From NCBI GenBank assembly GCA_900491605.1, contig UESW01003902.1:1-64000 (forward strand): DNA of 64,000 bases. Reading direction: 5' to 3'. This document shows positions 1 to 12,240 of this stretch, piece after piece; position 1 is the stretch's first letter, and each line of letters begins with the position of its first letter. The DNA is from Calamus simplicifolius. Taxonomy: Eukaryota; Streptophyta; Magnoliopsida; Arecales; Arecaceae. The translations under genes were made by a program, and so were the position numbers. The notes under the pieces are model-generated. The model saw only the letters and a list, made by a program, of their open reading frames with translations. It had not been told where the DNA came from and searched no databases.

Positions 1-521
1 AGGCGGTCGAGGAGGGGAAGAAAGAGCGGGAGCGACCCTTCTCTGCAGCGGGAGTGGTTTGGCTCCCACATCCATCCAGGCCCGGCAATGCCCAGGCCAT
101 GGGCGGCGGCCCCCATCGATGCCGAGGAGGTGTCGGTAGGGTCTGGCCGGCCTACCCTCCAACGCCTCCGCTCAAGGAGGAGGTGATGTGGGAGAAATAG
201 GAAAAAGAAAGAAGAAAGAAAGAGAAGGAAAGAGAGAAGGAGGAGGTGGCCGGCAACTGGCGCGGGAAGGGCCAGTCGCCGGTGGTTGGTCAACCCTCGG
301 GAGGGGCCGACGGTGGCTTTAGGTCGCTGGCCACTCTTCACTCCCCCTGGTTTGGGTGAACCAGGGGAGGAAGAAAGGAAAGAGAGAGAGAAAAGAAAAA
401 GGGAGGGGCTAGGCCCAGGTTCGGCCCAACCCAATTATCCCTTTTGGGCTGATTTTTTGGGCCCCAAATCGGGCTAGGCCCAATAAAAGGAAGATGGGGT
501 TTGGATCAGTGTTGATCCTAG

Positions 522-1236
522 CATAGTTATCAAAATCAGATCGGACCGGCTAATTGGACCGGTTGAACCGAGACCCGAAGGTCAAGCCGATCCGATTCTA
601 ACATAAAACCGAATGTGTAAGATACCCAAAATAATCTGGTCAACCGTCTGGTTTACCCGTGAACTGGTCAACCTGACCAGAACTGGGCCATGGGTTTATC
701 AATGCCGTTTAAAATTCTTCGACCTTTGTCGTTTCAAATTCTCTGCTCGAGAGTTTATGGCAACCTTTTCTCCATTGGGATGATCATAAGTTTTATGGAG
801 AAAAAAAGGAGATCATGCAAAAAGAGCATTGATGAGAGGAGAATAAAAAAAGAAAAAAGGATAAAAATATAAAAACTTTATGGGAATCAAGACGGGAAAG
901 TAGAGACATAAAGAAAAATGATGAAAATAAAGAAAACTCGGATATAATTTTTTTTAAAGAAAAAGTTAAATCAGACTAAATGAGTATGCAGATTAAAAGT
1001 AAGCAATTTTAGAGATTAAATAAGATACCAAAAAAAATTTTTTTTCTGAAAAGAAGAAGATTGTTAAAATTAGCATCATGTATCCATTTTATTAAAAATT
1101 AAATTTTATTAATATAAATATACTTTTATATTAAAATAATTGAATCGATGGTTCAACCGTTGACCCGATGGTTGAACCAGTGATTCGGTGACCGAGCCCT
1201 TGGCTGGGCAATGTTCGGCCGGGTCTGACAACTATG
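522..1236. mobile_element. MITE-like insertion inside the LTR, copy 1
   Basis: This 715-bp segment is present here and at 15698-16349 but absent from the otherwise homologous LTR at 4367-6540. It begins CATAGTTATCA and ends TGACAACTATG, an 11-bp terminal inverted repeat with one mismatch. The flanks read TCCTAG on the left and TTCTAG on the right, a probable target duplication of about 6 bp, possibly longer. Near the ends are GGACCGG/GGTTGAACC-type motifs. No coding sequence is visible. The superfamily (hAT or Mutator-like) is not decided. Confidence 0.75.
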
Positions 1237-1736
1237 GGTTCTAGTTTCTTGAGGTATTTTTATTTTTTTATTTGGGCTTATATATTTGGAAATATTCAAG
1301 CTCCAAGTTGGCCCTAGGATTAGACTGGTAGAGTTTAGAAGTTATTTTGATATGTTAGATTTTGGGATTTAAGAATTTGCAAAACTATGTTGTAGGTACC
1401 CAAGCATCTAAATAACTGATTTACGTTTTGGATTAGCGCCAGAAGGTAAGTAAGTCATTTATCATAATTTTTATGAGTAAGTAAGTCATTTATCATGATT
1501 TTCATGAGTAAGGCAATTATCATGATTTTTGTAAATTATTAAAGTATAGAAATTATGGATTTAAATGTTATACTGATATATAGTATATATTTAAAAATGA
1601 GAAAATAATTTGATACTAAAAGTATGTTGTTATGCTTTTGGCAACAATACATGCTATTTTGCAAATGTGACATAAAATGATATTTTATGAATATGCTATT
1701 ATGTGTCACCACGGTCTACTATGACATGATATAAAA

Positions 1737-2000
1737 TGATATGTTACATGATTTGGTTAAACGGAACTCACCCTCCATAGGGCGAATATGTGGAGGACAC
1801 ATCCCTGAGTGTGCTATGACAGGATATAGCATGATATGCTATATGACTCCGGTTAAACGGGACCCACCCTCCAAGACGAATATGTGAAGGACACATTCCT
1901 AGAATGTGCTGTAACAGGATATAACATGATATGCTACATGATTCTGATTCATCAGGATCCATCTTCACAGGGCGAATATGTGGAGGACACATCCGAGGGG
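1737..2000 (+). repeat. Three-copy ~94-bp tandem repeat in LTR copy 1
   Basis: Three consecutive diverged units each contain an ATGATATGCTACATGA-like start, an ACCCACCCTCCA-like block and GAATATGTGGAGGACACA. The same triplicate is at 5701-5967 and 16791-17052, so it belongs to the LTR family rather than to this locus. Confidence 0.75.
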
Positions 2001-2579
2001 TATTCTATTTACGTGGACGTAATGTATGACCGTGAGACATTGGTATAAAATGAAATTTACATGCTATTTATAGTGGTACAGTGGTTTTGATTTGAAATTA
2101 TATTTTGAAATGCTATATGGCAATAGCTTCCAAAATTACTTTGAGCATGCGATATGCATGTCTTGATAACACGATAAAATATATTTAATATTTGGAAGCT
2201 TGACATGTGTTTTTACATATGAAAATCTAAAATGATTATATTATATTATACTAGGCTTACTTACTGAGTGTGAGCTCATTTAAATCTCATAATGTTTTTC
2301 AGAGCCACAAGACTGAAGGACGGGATATGGGGTAGTTGGAGCTTCTATCAGAGTAATTTAGATCCAACATTTTGTTGTAGCCCCATTGATTTATATATAA
2401 TGGGCATGAAGCCCAAAACTTATGAGTATGAGTTGTATTAAGGTTATTGATTTTGAATGACATAGAGGTATTATCCTTCCTTGTATAAATTGAACTGCTA
2501 TAAGATGCCTTGCATGCCAAGCATGCGGTGGGTTGCTACCCCTGGGCCACCACATCGGGTCTGGGAATGATAGCTTTTA

Positions 2580-2593
2580 TGGTATCAAAGCCA
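2580..2593 (+). other. Primer binding site, tRNA-Met type
   Basis: TGGTATCAAAGCCA starts 8 bases after the 5' LTR. It matches the plant initiator tRNA-Met type site TGGTATCAGAGC with one change. The intact form is in the sister copy at 17636. Confidence 0.8.
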
Positions 2594-3699
2594 TGCATCA
2601 TCAGAAGTGCAGAAGTTATAAGTGTCATACAGGGTAAAGTGCTACATTGATGGGAGCCACCTCTTGGCCTGTGGAGGCTACTCTAGAGTTCTGCAAGTGC
2701 AAGAGCTAAGTGCTACACAGGACAAAGTGCTACATTGATGGGAGCCAACTCTTAAGCCTAGGGGGCCACCTCTAAAGTCATGCCTGCCTGATTTGGCTTT
2801 AGGGATAAATACTTGATTGACTCTAGGCGAAACACTAAGAAGACATTGGGAGGGTAATAACTCTAAAGTTTGCAACATGATGAGGGCTTCTAGTTTGATG
2901 ACCCGAGCCAACCAGAAGGCCAAAAAGCTTCTGGAGGTCCTGGCTATGTGGGCTTGGTTGGGAATAGCCAACAACAGTTTCAAACCCTTAGAGAACATGG
3001 GTATATAAACTTTAATTTAATATGCAATATAAGATAAATGAATATATTGAATATAATGCAACAGTTGGAAGTTGCAATTGATGACAAATGTGACTATAAC
3101 AACATCGGAATTTTTATATTTTGATTAAGTAGATGTTTGAATTTTGAATTATTAAATCTAAATTTGAATGCGGATGTATATAGTGGATTTTGTTAGTAGA
3201 ACTTACATTGCTGATATTGTAAGTTTAAAATTATGAGTTGATCTGATAGTTATAGAGATGATTGAGTTGATGATATTTTAATGAAGTAGTTGACAACATA
3301 TTTTAGATCAATTACAATTGAGTACTCATTAAAATTAAATTTGAGTCTGGTGGATAAGTATATATAGTGGAGGACTTACATTATTGAAATTGCATGTTCA
3401 AAACTAATTTACTAGTTATGGGGATGATTGATACAGATGTTAATGAAATGATTGACTACATATTTTTGATCTATTACAATTGAGTAGTCATTAAAAATTG
3501 AATTTGAGTGTAGATGAATAAATATATATAGTGAATTTTATTATGAGAGCTATTGCATTATTGGAATTGCATGTTCAAAACTGATTAAATTGAGTCCGAA
3601 CCCATTAGACTCATTTTTCAATGGAGGAATCTTTGTAAGGCTTGGTGGATAGGCTGAAAAAATCATTTAAATTTTTAGAGGATATGTTGCAAGCCTGAG

Positions 3700-4232
3700 T
3701 GATGGATTTAGGAGGTGCTTGGGATAGCATCTTATCCTTAATGGAATTATTTTTTTGTTATCGAGCTAATATTCAATGGACCCACTTAAGCTTTTCATAA
3801 TTTGAGGTGTGGATCTCCTTTGTGTTGGGATAAAGTTAGAGAGAGAATTATTGGATCCTGAGCTGATTTAGCAACTATGAAAAGTACATATAATTAAGAA
3901 GCAACCTTATGCGGCTGGGATTTAATAGAAATGTGTATGTTGATGTTAGGAGAGATTTGAAATTTCAAGTTTGAGATCAATTGGAAGTTTCACCAACCAA
4001 AGATATAATTTGGGCTTAGAAGTAAATTGAGTCCACGATACATTGGGCCAATTGAGATTTTGATCAGCGCTGCGCAGCGGAAGCATAGAGGGCCCATAAC
4101 CAAAGAATCAAGTTCTAAGACGACGTAGCATTTTCTATATCAAGTTTTAGTGGAGTAACCATTCTGAAAGGGAGGCTACTTGGGAACTTGAGGATGAAAT
4201 AAAAAAGTACCCTCATTTGTTTATGACTTAGT
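3700..4232 (+). pseudogene. Decayed C-terminus of gypsy integrase with chromodomain-like tail
   Basis: Read across frameshifts and stops, the plus strand keeps the order of landmarks seen in plant Tekay/Del integrases. These are a GGAWDS-like stretch near 3710, a VSPTK-like motif near 3990, and a final NHSEREATWELEDE segment at about 4160-4200 followed by a stop. That last segment is typical of the chromodomain-type end of these polyproteins. No continuous frame survives. It is the only remaining coding trace of this element and lies about 135 bp upstream of the 3' LTR, its expected place. Confidence 0.7.
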
Positions 4233-4353
4233 ATAAGTAAATGAAAAGATTGATGGCTATCATATTTTGAATGAAAAGATGATTAATCTTATGATCAAAA
4301 CTTTGGATCCAAATGTTATTAAATGTGCATCAATTTCGAGGCCAAAATTTTAT

Positions 4354-4366
4354 AAGGAGGGAAGGA
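4354..4366 (+). other. Polypurine tract of the Tekay/Del-like element
   Basis: AAGGAGGGAAGGA sits directly before the TGTAAACC start of the LTR, the position of the plus-strand primer for reverse transcription. Confidence 0.7.
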
Positions 4367-6540
4367 TGTAAACCTTGTGGATCGCGTGGGGGCAAACGTG
4401 GATCGCATGGAGAGGGAAAGTCTTCTCTCCACGCATGATTTCAGGGAAGGCACCACCAATAAAATCGAGGCAAGCGCCGCCCTCTGTCCCCTCCCCTCAC
4501 CATGACAAAAAGGGGAGGGGAGGAGCTCCTTCCTCACCTCGTCGTTGTGCCTCCTTTCCCATTCAAGCCAGGAAGGTAAGAAAAGACGAGAGAGAATGAG
4601 AGAGAGATATAGAGGGAGATGGAGAGGGGCAGCATTCCGCTGCTCCTCCCATGTCCGTGTCGGACGCCTTAACGACGCCAGCCATGGAGGCCCAACCGCT
4701 TGAGCGATCGAGGAGGGGGAGAAAGAGGGCCGCAAAGCAGCCCTCCTCTGCAGCGGGAGCCGATTTGGCTCCCGCATCCATCTAGGCCTGGCAGTGCCCA
4801 GGCCATGGGCAGCGGCCCCCATTGGCGTCGAGGAGTCATCCAGTGGGGTTTGGCCAGCCTCCCCTAGCCAACCACGCTACCGCCCAAGGAGGAGGTGACG
4901 CAGAAAAAATAGGGGAAAGAAAGAAAGAAAGAGAAGAAAGGAGAGAAGGGGGAGGTGGTTGCCGGGACCGATTGGCACGGGGCCAGTCGTCGGTGGCTGG
5001 CCGAACCCCCGGGAGGAGCTGGCGGTGGCCCTAGGCCATCGGCCACTCTCCACTCCCCCTCGTTCGGGTGAACCAGGGGAGGAAGAAAGGAAAGAGAGAG
5101 AGAGAGAGAGGGAAGAAAAAGGGAGGGGCTGGGCCCAGGTTCGGCCCAACCCAGTTATCCCTCTTGGACTGATTTTTTGGGCCCCAAATCGGGCTAGGCC
5201 CAATAAAAGGAAGATTGGGTTTGGATTAGTGTTGAACCTAGTTTCTTAGGGTATTTTTATTTTATTATTTGGGCTTATATATTTGATGATATTTAAGCCC
5301 CAAGTTGGCCCTAGGATTAGACTGGGTAGAGTTTAGAAGTTATTTTGATATGTTGATTTTGGGACTTAAGAATTTAAAAAACTATGCTGTAGGTACCCAA
5401 GCATTTAAATAGCTGATTTACAATTTGGATTAGCGCCAAAAGGTAAGTAAGTCATTTATCACGATTTTCATGAGTAAATAAGCCAATTATCATGATTTTT
5501 ATGAATTATTAAAGTATAAAAATTATGGATTTAAATGCTATACTATATATAGTATATTATTTGAAAATAAGAAAATAAATTTAATACTAAAAGTATGTTG
5601 TTATGCTTTTGACAACAATACATGCTATTTTGCAAATATGACATGAAAATGATATTTTATGAATATACTATTATGTGTCACCACGATCCACTATGACATG
5701 ACATGTTGCATGACTCCGATTAAATGGAACCCACCCCCACCAGATGAATATGTGCAGGACACACATCCCTGAGTGTACTGTGACATGATACAATATGATA
5801 TGCTACATGACTCCAGTTAAACGGGACCACCCTTCACAGGACGAATATGTGGAGGACACACATTCCTAGGATATGCTGTGATAGGATACAACATAATATG
5901 CTACATGACTCCGATTCATTGGGACCCATCTCCATAGGGTGAATATGTGGAGGATACACTCGAGGGGTATTCTATTTACGTGAACGTAGTGTATGACCGT
6001 GGGACATTGATATAAAATAAAATTTACATGCTATTTATAGTGGTTCAGTGGTTTTGATCTGAAAATATATTTTGAAATGCTATATGGCAATAGCTTCCAA
6101 AATTTCTTTGAGCATACGATATGCATATCCTGATAACATAATAAAATATATTTAATATTTGGAAGCTTGACATATATTTTTACATATGAAAATCTAAAAT
6201 AATTATATTATATTATAGTAGAATTACTTACTGAGTGTGAGCACATTTAAATTTCATAATGTTTTTCAAAGCCATAAGACTGAAGAATGGGATATGGGAT
6301 AGTTAGAGCTTCTATCAGAGTAATTTAGATCCAATATTTTGTTGTAGTTCCATTGATTTATGTATGATGGGCATGAAGCCCAAAACTTAAGAGTATGACT
6401 TGTATTAAGGTTATTGATTTTGAATGACATAGAGGTATTATCCTTTCTTTTAAAAATTGAACTGCTACAAAACACCTTGCATGCCAAGCATGCGGCGGGT
6501 TGCCACCCCTAGGCCACCACATCGAGTCTGGGGCGTGACA
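4367..6540 (+). mobile_element. 3' LTR of the Tekay/Del-like element, copy 1 (without MITE)
   Basis: This is a complete LTR of 2174 bp from TGTAAACC to GCGTGACA. It is preceded by a purine tract and decayed integrase and followed by non-element sequence, so it is a 3' LTR. It lacks the MITE found in the other two LTRs. In the triplicate repeat it appears more divergent from copies 1 and 3 than they are from each other. The next five bases are CAAAG. Confidence 0.85.
5701..5967 (+). repeat. Three-copy ~94-bp tandem repeat in LTR copy 2
   Basis: This is the same LTR-internal triplicate as at 1737-2000, with scattered substitutions and small gaps. Confidence 0.7.
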
Positions 6541-6545
6541 CAAAG
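6541..6545. other. Putative target-site duplication CAAAG, right of the 3' LTR
   Basis: CAAAG lies immediately outside the 3' LTR end at 6540. The identical pentamer lies immediately outside the 5' LTR at 14884. These are the two outer flanks expected of one insertion event, but they occur here in reversed order along the chromosome. Confidence 0.55.
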
Positions 6546-8622
6546 ATGGTGGTCTTTGTCAATATTTGGCACACACCACTACAATGTATCTCAAACTTGA
6601 TCTACTTGATCTTGATCATCTTAGCATCTCTATTCAACTTAACTCATCTAAGCCTTTTCCCAACTACATGGGAATCTTATGATCAACATAAAAATCAATA
6701 TATTCATCAACCTAGTAACGAATTGTTAGTAAATCTTTTTGTAGGTTACAGACATGCATTTTAAAATTTTCTAAAATAAATACACAATGAAAGCAATAAG
6801 ATATTGGATCTTATCCAATATCAGCCTACAACAGGATCAATATATAAAAATTATATATATAAAGGTATAAAAGAAAAGTACATAGATTAAATCTATGTAA
6901 AAAGGTACACAGATCAAATCTATATAAATACAAATAACATAGATCATATCTATGTTTGTGGCCTAGTGTCTTAGATCACATCTAAGTCACTAGTAACTAT
7001 TGAATCTTTTACCTTTTGATGCTTAATAACTCACGCATGGCCTCTCCAGGTGATCCACACCGGGGTTCTGATCCTGACCAGCTTCTTTAGAGTGCTAGCT
7101 CCTCTCTTAGGCTTTGACGATGAGATTTCTTCTTTATAACACCAAGGTGCTCTTGGAATTGTCAAAAGGATGTATCTATTTAGGAAATATTTTACCCTAA
7201 GCTTTATAGCCAGAATCCCTTTCATCCTAAAAATTTCTCATCTTCCTGTCGTTTCTTTCTTGAAAGATAAGGAAGAACCCTTTATCTTTTTTTTTATTAG
7301 AAGTTAAAGAAGAAACTCTTCATCTCCTTTTTTTAGTTAAAAACCGAAAAGGTTAGAAGTTAAAGAAGAAACTCTTCATCTCCTTTTTCAGTTAAAAACC
7401 GAAAAGGTTAGAAGTTAAGGAAGGAGAGGTAATTAGGGAGAGTTCATTAACATCTATTTTAAATTCAAACTTAAAATTTTGAATTCAAAATTCAAACTTG
7501 AAATTAAAATAGTTTGAAATTCAAATTCATAATTTGAATTTAAACGTGTAAGGATGTTAACATTAAGCTTACCTATATTTAATCCCAAATCAAATCCCAT
7601 TTGATTTGACCCAGATATTCATATCTCAATCAAATTGAGCAAGCCAGCAATCGTATTGCCAATTTAATCCTTCAATTAATTTACTAACATTTAGTTTCTC
7701 AATCATCCAGCCAGGTATAATCCCCTATGGTGTGTGACCCCACAGGTTCGAACACTAAGCCGGTAGCACTATAACACTTCCAATACTAATCGAAGTCACA
7801 TCTAGCAATAACACCCGACATTCGGATAGGACAAAAATTGCAGAGCAACAATCAAGAACCTCTGGCATAAGGTTACAATATAATTCATCCCTTTGACCAT
7901 CAATGCTCAAGATGACTTAGGTTTTAACTACCAACCCTTAATCAGCTCATCCATAAAGTGTCTCAATCTTCACAAGTCCTGTGACTCCTCACAAGGACTA
8001 CCCTGACCAAGGTTTTGCTAAATTAAAATACAGTAAGACATTTATTCCAAACTATTTGGAGGGGTCAATCCCATCTTGATCCACTCACTGCTCCACAAGT
8101 ACTTTACTGCACCTAGAAACCTTCTATCACTTGATTAAAAATATAGATAATCCGGCACCAAAGTATAGTAGATTGCTTGCAAGCTACCATGGTGATCTCA
8201 GGTCAGAGGGACACTTATATCCATATCCCTTCGCGAACACTTCTTGGCAAAAGAGTATTCCACAGATTGGTCACATTCAGTGAGATGTCATACACCTCAC
8301 CTGCATGTCATACCAGTGTCACCACACTCCTTGGTAAAAAGGACAACCAACCCATATGACATACAATGACCTTTACTTGATACATAGTTGTTCTATAACT
8401 ATATATCATTTGGTCGCGACTATTTTAAGAATCACTCAATAAACCCTCTCTTTATTGAATAGATTATGGTTCTAAAGACTCCATCACAAAAGAATTTATT
8501 TCAGAAAGATACAATGTGATGAACTGCCAAATAAATATTTTATTAATTAATAATTTATATATATTTATAATTTGCACAATCATCTACATGTTAGTTGATT
8601 GGCTTTAGAACAATTTCCAACA
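6546..8622 (-). mobile_element. 3' LTR region of degenerate Ty1-copia element 1 (left end unresolved)
   Basis: On the minus strand the copia pol ends near 8672. A purine-rich tract at 8623-8632 follows, then an LTR start reading TGTTGGAAATTG from 8622, typical of Tork/Angela-type copia LTRs. The AT-rich sequence continues leftward for up to 2 kb without coding content. The left terminus could not be fixed because the partner LTR is missing. Short ORFs within it are not convincing. Confidence 0.55.
7297..7425. repeat. ~56-bp tandem duplication
   Basis: A unit beginning TTAGAAGTTAAAGAAGAAAC is present twice, followed by a partial third start at 7408. It lies inside the copia LTR region. Confidence 0.75.
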
Positions 8623-8671
8623 ACTCCCACTTGGACTAAAGCTACTCAGAATAGTATCTAATACCCATCTT

Positions 8672-9001
8672 TCATTTATGGTCATCAAATTCTTTGATTC
8701 CAAGAGCTTTAGTGAATGGGTCGGCTAGGTTCTCCTTTCCATCAATCTTCTGAAGGTCGATGTCACCTCGCTCCATGATTTCTTGCACAAGGTGATAACG
8801 GCGCAAAATATGTTTGGTGCATTGATGGGACTTCGACTCTTTGGCTTGAGCAATGGCTCCGGTGTTGTCACAGTACACCAAAATAGGACCATCCAGAGAA
8901 GATGTCACTCCCAGTTCTCCTAGAACCTTTCGCAACCATATAGCTTTCTTTGCTGCATCCGATGCCACAATATATTCTGCCTCACATATTGAGTCCACCA
9001 T
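8672..9001 (-). pseudogene. Ty1-copia RNase H, element 1
   Basis: The 109-residue frame carries the C-terminal RNase H signatures of copia polyproteins: CEAEYI near residue 6, LVYCDNTGAIA near residue 42, and TKHILRRYHLV followed by GKENLADPFTKAL. RNase H removes the RNA strand during cDNA synthesis. The frame ends prematurely after EFDDHK. It is separated from the reverse transcriptase fragment at 9035 by a frame break, and no upstream start exists because it is a piece of one polyprotein. Residue patterns favour the Tork/Angela group. Confidence 0.85.
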
Positions 9002-9034
9002 AGTGTGCTGCTTGGAACTTTTCTAGCAGATCGC

Positions 9035-10065
9035 TTATCCATTTAGGATAAAAATAAATCCTAACACACTTTTGCTGTCATCCCTATTTGACTGAAAACT
9101 GAAGTCAGTATACCCCATAAGTTTTAAGTCAAGTTCTCCATAAATTAGCCATTGGTCCTTAGTATTTTGTAAATACTTAAGAATAGTCTTCACTACTTTC
9201 CAATGAGCATCACCTGGGTCAGACTGGTATCTGCTCACTACCCCTAGTGAGTATGCTACGTCTGGTCTAGTACATGTCATAGCGTATATGATAGAACCCA
9301 CTGTCGAAGCATATGGAATCCTACTCATATACTCTCTTTCCTCAAGAGAGCACAATCCTTTTTGGAGAGAAAAATTTCATGCCCTATTGGGAGATAGCCT
9401 TTCTTGGAATTCTCCATGCTGAACCGTTTCAGCATAGTGTCTATGTACATAGATTGGGATAATCCCAGAAGCCTCTTAGATCTATCTCTATAGATTTTCA
9501 TACCAAGTATATAAGAGGCTTCACCCAAGTCCTTCATAGAGAATTGAGATACTAACCAGACCTTTATTCTTTGTAGTGCTGGAATGTCATTCTCGATTAA
9601 GAGAATATCATCCATATACAACACAAGGAATACAACTACAGAACCATTAGCCCATTTATAAATGCAAGGTTCTTCTCTGTTTCTAACGAAACCATACGTC
9701 TTGATACATTTATCAAACTGCATGTTCCAACTCCGAGATGCCTGCTTCAATCCATAAATGGATCTTTAAAGCTTGCACACTTTTGACTCATCTATAGATG
9801 TGAACCCTTCAGTTTGTATCATATACACCTCCTCTTCCAGCTCACCATTCAGGAAAGCTGTTCGGATATCCATTTGCCAGATTTCATAATCAAAGTGTGC
9901 TGCTAAAGTAAGCATAATCCGAATGGATTTGAGCATTGCCACAGAAGAAAATGTCTCATCATAGTCTATACCATAACGTTGACGATATCCATTGGCAACC
10001 AGACGGGCTTTACAGGTCTCTACCTGTCCATCTGCGCTCTTTTCCTTTTGAAAATCCATTTGCAC
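9035..10065 (-). pseudogene. Ty1-copia reverse transcriptase, element 1
   Basis: Three frame fragments (10065-9766, 9750-9325, 9355-9035) cover the copia reverse transcriptase. The first has ARLVANGYRQ and the QMDIRTAFLNGEL block. The second has MKQASRSWN and the catalytic box YMDDILLI. The third has the SLGVVSRYQSDPG connection block. Stops and indels between the fragments make the enzyme non-functional. It lies between integrase (10558-11352) and RNase H (8672-9001), the usual copia order. Confidence 0.85.
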
Positions 10066-10557
10066 CCAACGGATTTTATCCCCTCGGGTGGATCAACCAA
10101 TGTCCATACATTGTTGATTTCATAGACTTCATTTCGGATTTCATGGCTTTTAGCCATTTCTCAGAGTCAAACCTCTACATTGCATCCATATAGGTGATCG
10201 GATCCTCATTGTTCTCATCAAGTTCAATAGGATCGTCGTTCTGGACCAAAAAATCATAGTATCTGTCCGGTTGGCATAGTACCCTAACTCCTTTATGGTT
10301 CTTGTATATGCTCTGGGTTTGATCTAATCAAATCCACTTCTATATTGTCTCTTAAGTGTGTCGGTTTTTCTCCTTATTGAACTTCATTAAGTTCAATCTT
10401 AGTAGCTTCAGTTCCTTTACCAAGAAACTCCTTTTCTAAAAAGATAGCTCTAAGACTGACGAACAACTTTTGTTCTTCAGGAAAGTAAAAGTAATACCCC
10501 TTAGACTCTTTTGGATACCCTACAAATAGGCACCAATCAGACCTAGGTCAAGCTTAT

Positions 10558-11352
10558 CTATTTCCAAATGTTTAACATAAGCCGGGCAGCCCCAGCCCGA
10601 AGGTGTGAGAGTATCGGCTTATGCCCAGTCCATATCTTATATGGTGTTTTATTAACGGACTTACTTGGAATCCTATTTAAAAGATAACAAGCCGACTCTA
10701 ATGCATAACCCCAAAATGAGATCGGCAGAGAAGCAAAGCCCATTATGGACCGAACCATGTCTAACAGGGTTCGATTCCTCCTTTCAGACACTCCATTTAA
10801 CTGAGATGTCCCTGGAGGTGTCCATTGAGAGAGAATCCCATTCTCCTCAAGATATATTAGAAACTCATTGGAAAGATATTCACCACCATGATCTGATCGA
10901 AGGGTTTTGATAAACTTTTCAATTTGTTTTTCTACTTCATTACGATATCGTTTGAACATTTCAAACGATTCAAACTTATGTCTCATCAAGAATATATAAC
11001 CATACCTCGAAAGATCGTCTGTAAATGTAATGAAATAATTATACCCACCCCTGGCACTGACATTCATAGGTCTGCATACATCGGTATGTATCAGACTTAG
11101 AATTTCATTGGCCCGTTCACCTTTTTCACTAAAAGATGATTTGGTCATTTTACCCAGAAGACAAGATTCACATGTTGGTAATGATTCAAAATCATTAACC
11201 TCAAGTAGACTTTCTTGTCTCAACCTATTTATCCTATTCTTGTTAATATGACCTAGCCGACAGTGCCAAAGGTAAGCATTACTTATATTTATCCTAGGGC
11301 GTTTGCTTGATGTATACATTACACTAATAGGTCGCGATAGTATATATGCCAT
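10558..11352 (-). pseudogene. Ty1-copia integrase with GAG-pre-integrase zinc finger, element 1
   Basis: The 264-residue frame begins inside the polyprotein. A HLWHCRLGH...CESC zinc-binding module lies at roughly residues 27-65. The DDE core follows with LIHTDVCRP, FITFTDDLSRYG, RSDHGGEYLS and GVSERRNRTLLD, so the three acidic residues are visible. Integrase inserts the element cDNA into the genome. The frame is broken downstream before reverse transcriptase and upstream toward protease. Sequence style is Tork/Angela-like. Integrase upstream of reverse transcriptase identifies the Ty1-copia superfamily. Confidence 0.88.
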
Positions 11353-11690
11353 TACTCATATATCCATTTATCACAACAGAACCATTCATAATGATTTTGC
11401 AAATGTCATTCTTTATTGATAGTTCATAACCAGACATAGCCAATTGGCCTACAAAAGTATCATTTAAAATGAAAGATAGACAATAATAACATTCATTTAA
11501 AATGATTGTATAAGACTCAAAAACAAGTTTGATGATTCCCAACGCCAGGACTGGAACTTGGCTTCCATTTCCTACGTTTAAGAGTCTCTTACCGTCCTCG
11601 AATCTTCTACTAACTTGAAGTCCCTACAAAGAATTGCATATGTGAATTGGACTTCCGGTATCCAATACCCAATTAGTAGTATCATAGATA
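11353..11690 (-). pseudogene. Ty1-copia protease remnant, element 1
   Basis: Minus-strand reading gives the aspartic protease box LDTGSPIHICNSL at about 11630-11675, followed by an in-frame TAG stop. Downstream of the stop the frame resumes with VGNGSQVPVLALGIIKL. The protease would release the mature enzymes from the polyprotein. Homology to copia stops near 11700, so gag and the 5' LTR of this element are missing. Confidence 0.75.
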
Positions 11691-11705
11691 AAGAAATTAT
11701 AAGGT

Positions 11706-12240
11706 TATCATATAAATACCTTGTGTTGCCCAGATCTAGCAACCCAAGAGGGGGGGTGAATTGGGTTTCTTAAAAATTAATTGGCTATCAAGTATGTGCA
11801 CCTATATTCTTTCACAATTAATTACATGTTATGAGGTGCGTCAAATACACAATCAATCACAGAAAAAGAAACACAATCAAACACACAATGTTTATAGTAG
11901 TTCGGTGCCAACCTTGCACCTACATCCACTTCCCAAGAACACATTGGGTATTCCACTAGTCACCACTAGCCTAACTGGCTAGCAAACTTGTTTACGGGCA
12001 CAAGCTATTAACCCTTACACACTAGCCTTCCAAGCTAGTCTTCTTGTTTACGGGTACAAGGAGACCTTACACACTAGCCCTCAAAGCTAGTCTCTTGTTT
12101 ACGGGTACAAGGGGACCTTACAAATCAAACCGGGTAGACCTCTACCCAACCACGTTTCACAACCGTGAAACAAACCAAGGCACAAGCAATAGAATGCTTA
12201 ATACAATAGATGCTCCTAGATATAAGCAGATTTAAAGCAA
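11706..12240. repeat. Unassigned repeat fragment with three CTTGTTTACGGG motifs
   Basis: Sequence from the GAGGGGGGGTGAATTGGG motif at about 11748 onward resembles common LTR-type plant repeats, but no boundary was found. The 18-bp motif CTTGTTTACGGGYACAAG occurs at 11987, 12043 and 12094 with spacings of 56 and 51 bp. It can self-pair at its ends (CTTGT/ACAAG). CTAGC/GCTAG pairs lie between the copies. No protein is supported. Confidence 0.5.

Larger units (their letters stand above)
1..2572 (+). mobile_element. 5' LTR (left-truncated by the window) of a Tekay/Del-like Ty3-gypsy element, copy 1
   Basis: The sequence is homologous along its length to 4367-6540 and 14884-17628, so it is one of three copies of a long LTR. 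It ends in a GATA/GACA-type terminus directly followed by a primer binding site at 2580, which makes it a 5' LTR. The true left end (TGTAAACC in the other copies) lies outside the window. It differs from the 4367-6540 copy by a 715-bp insertion at 522-1236 and shares that insertion with the 14884-17628 copy. Assignment to the chromovirus Tekay/Del group rests on LTR length, the tRNA-Met-type primer site and the integrase tail upstream of the partner LTR. Confidence 0.8.
2573..4366 (+). mobile_element. Internal remnant of the Tekay/Del-like element
   Basis: Only about 1.8 kb separates the two LTRs, so most of gag-pol is missing. The left part, to about 3420, is a non-coding leader homologous to 17629-18462. 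The right part holds the decayed end of the integrase, and a purine tract precedes the 3' LTR. The element is dead and cannot encode its own proteins. Confidence 0.75.

Noticed and set aside
4319..5249. Several Pro/Arg-rich ORFs of 60-167 residues in the Tekay-like LTR (similar at 14894-15653)
   Set aside because: These are GC-rich LTR sequence read in many frames on both strands. They differ between LTR copies and have no recognisable domain.
6541..6558. CAAAG...CTTTG inverted repeat as a terminator or terminal inverted repeat
   Set aside because: A 5-bp match is too short; the left CAAAG is better explained as the LTR target duplication.
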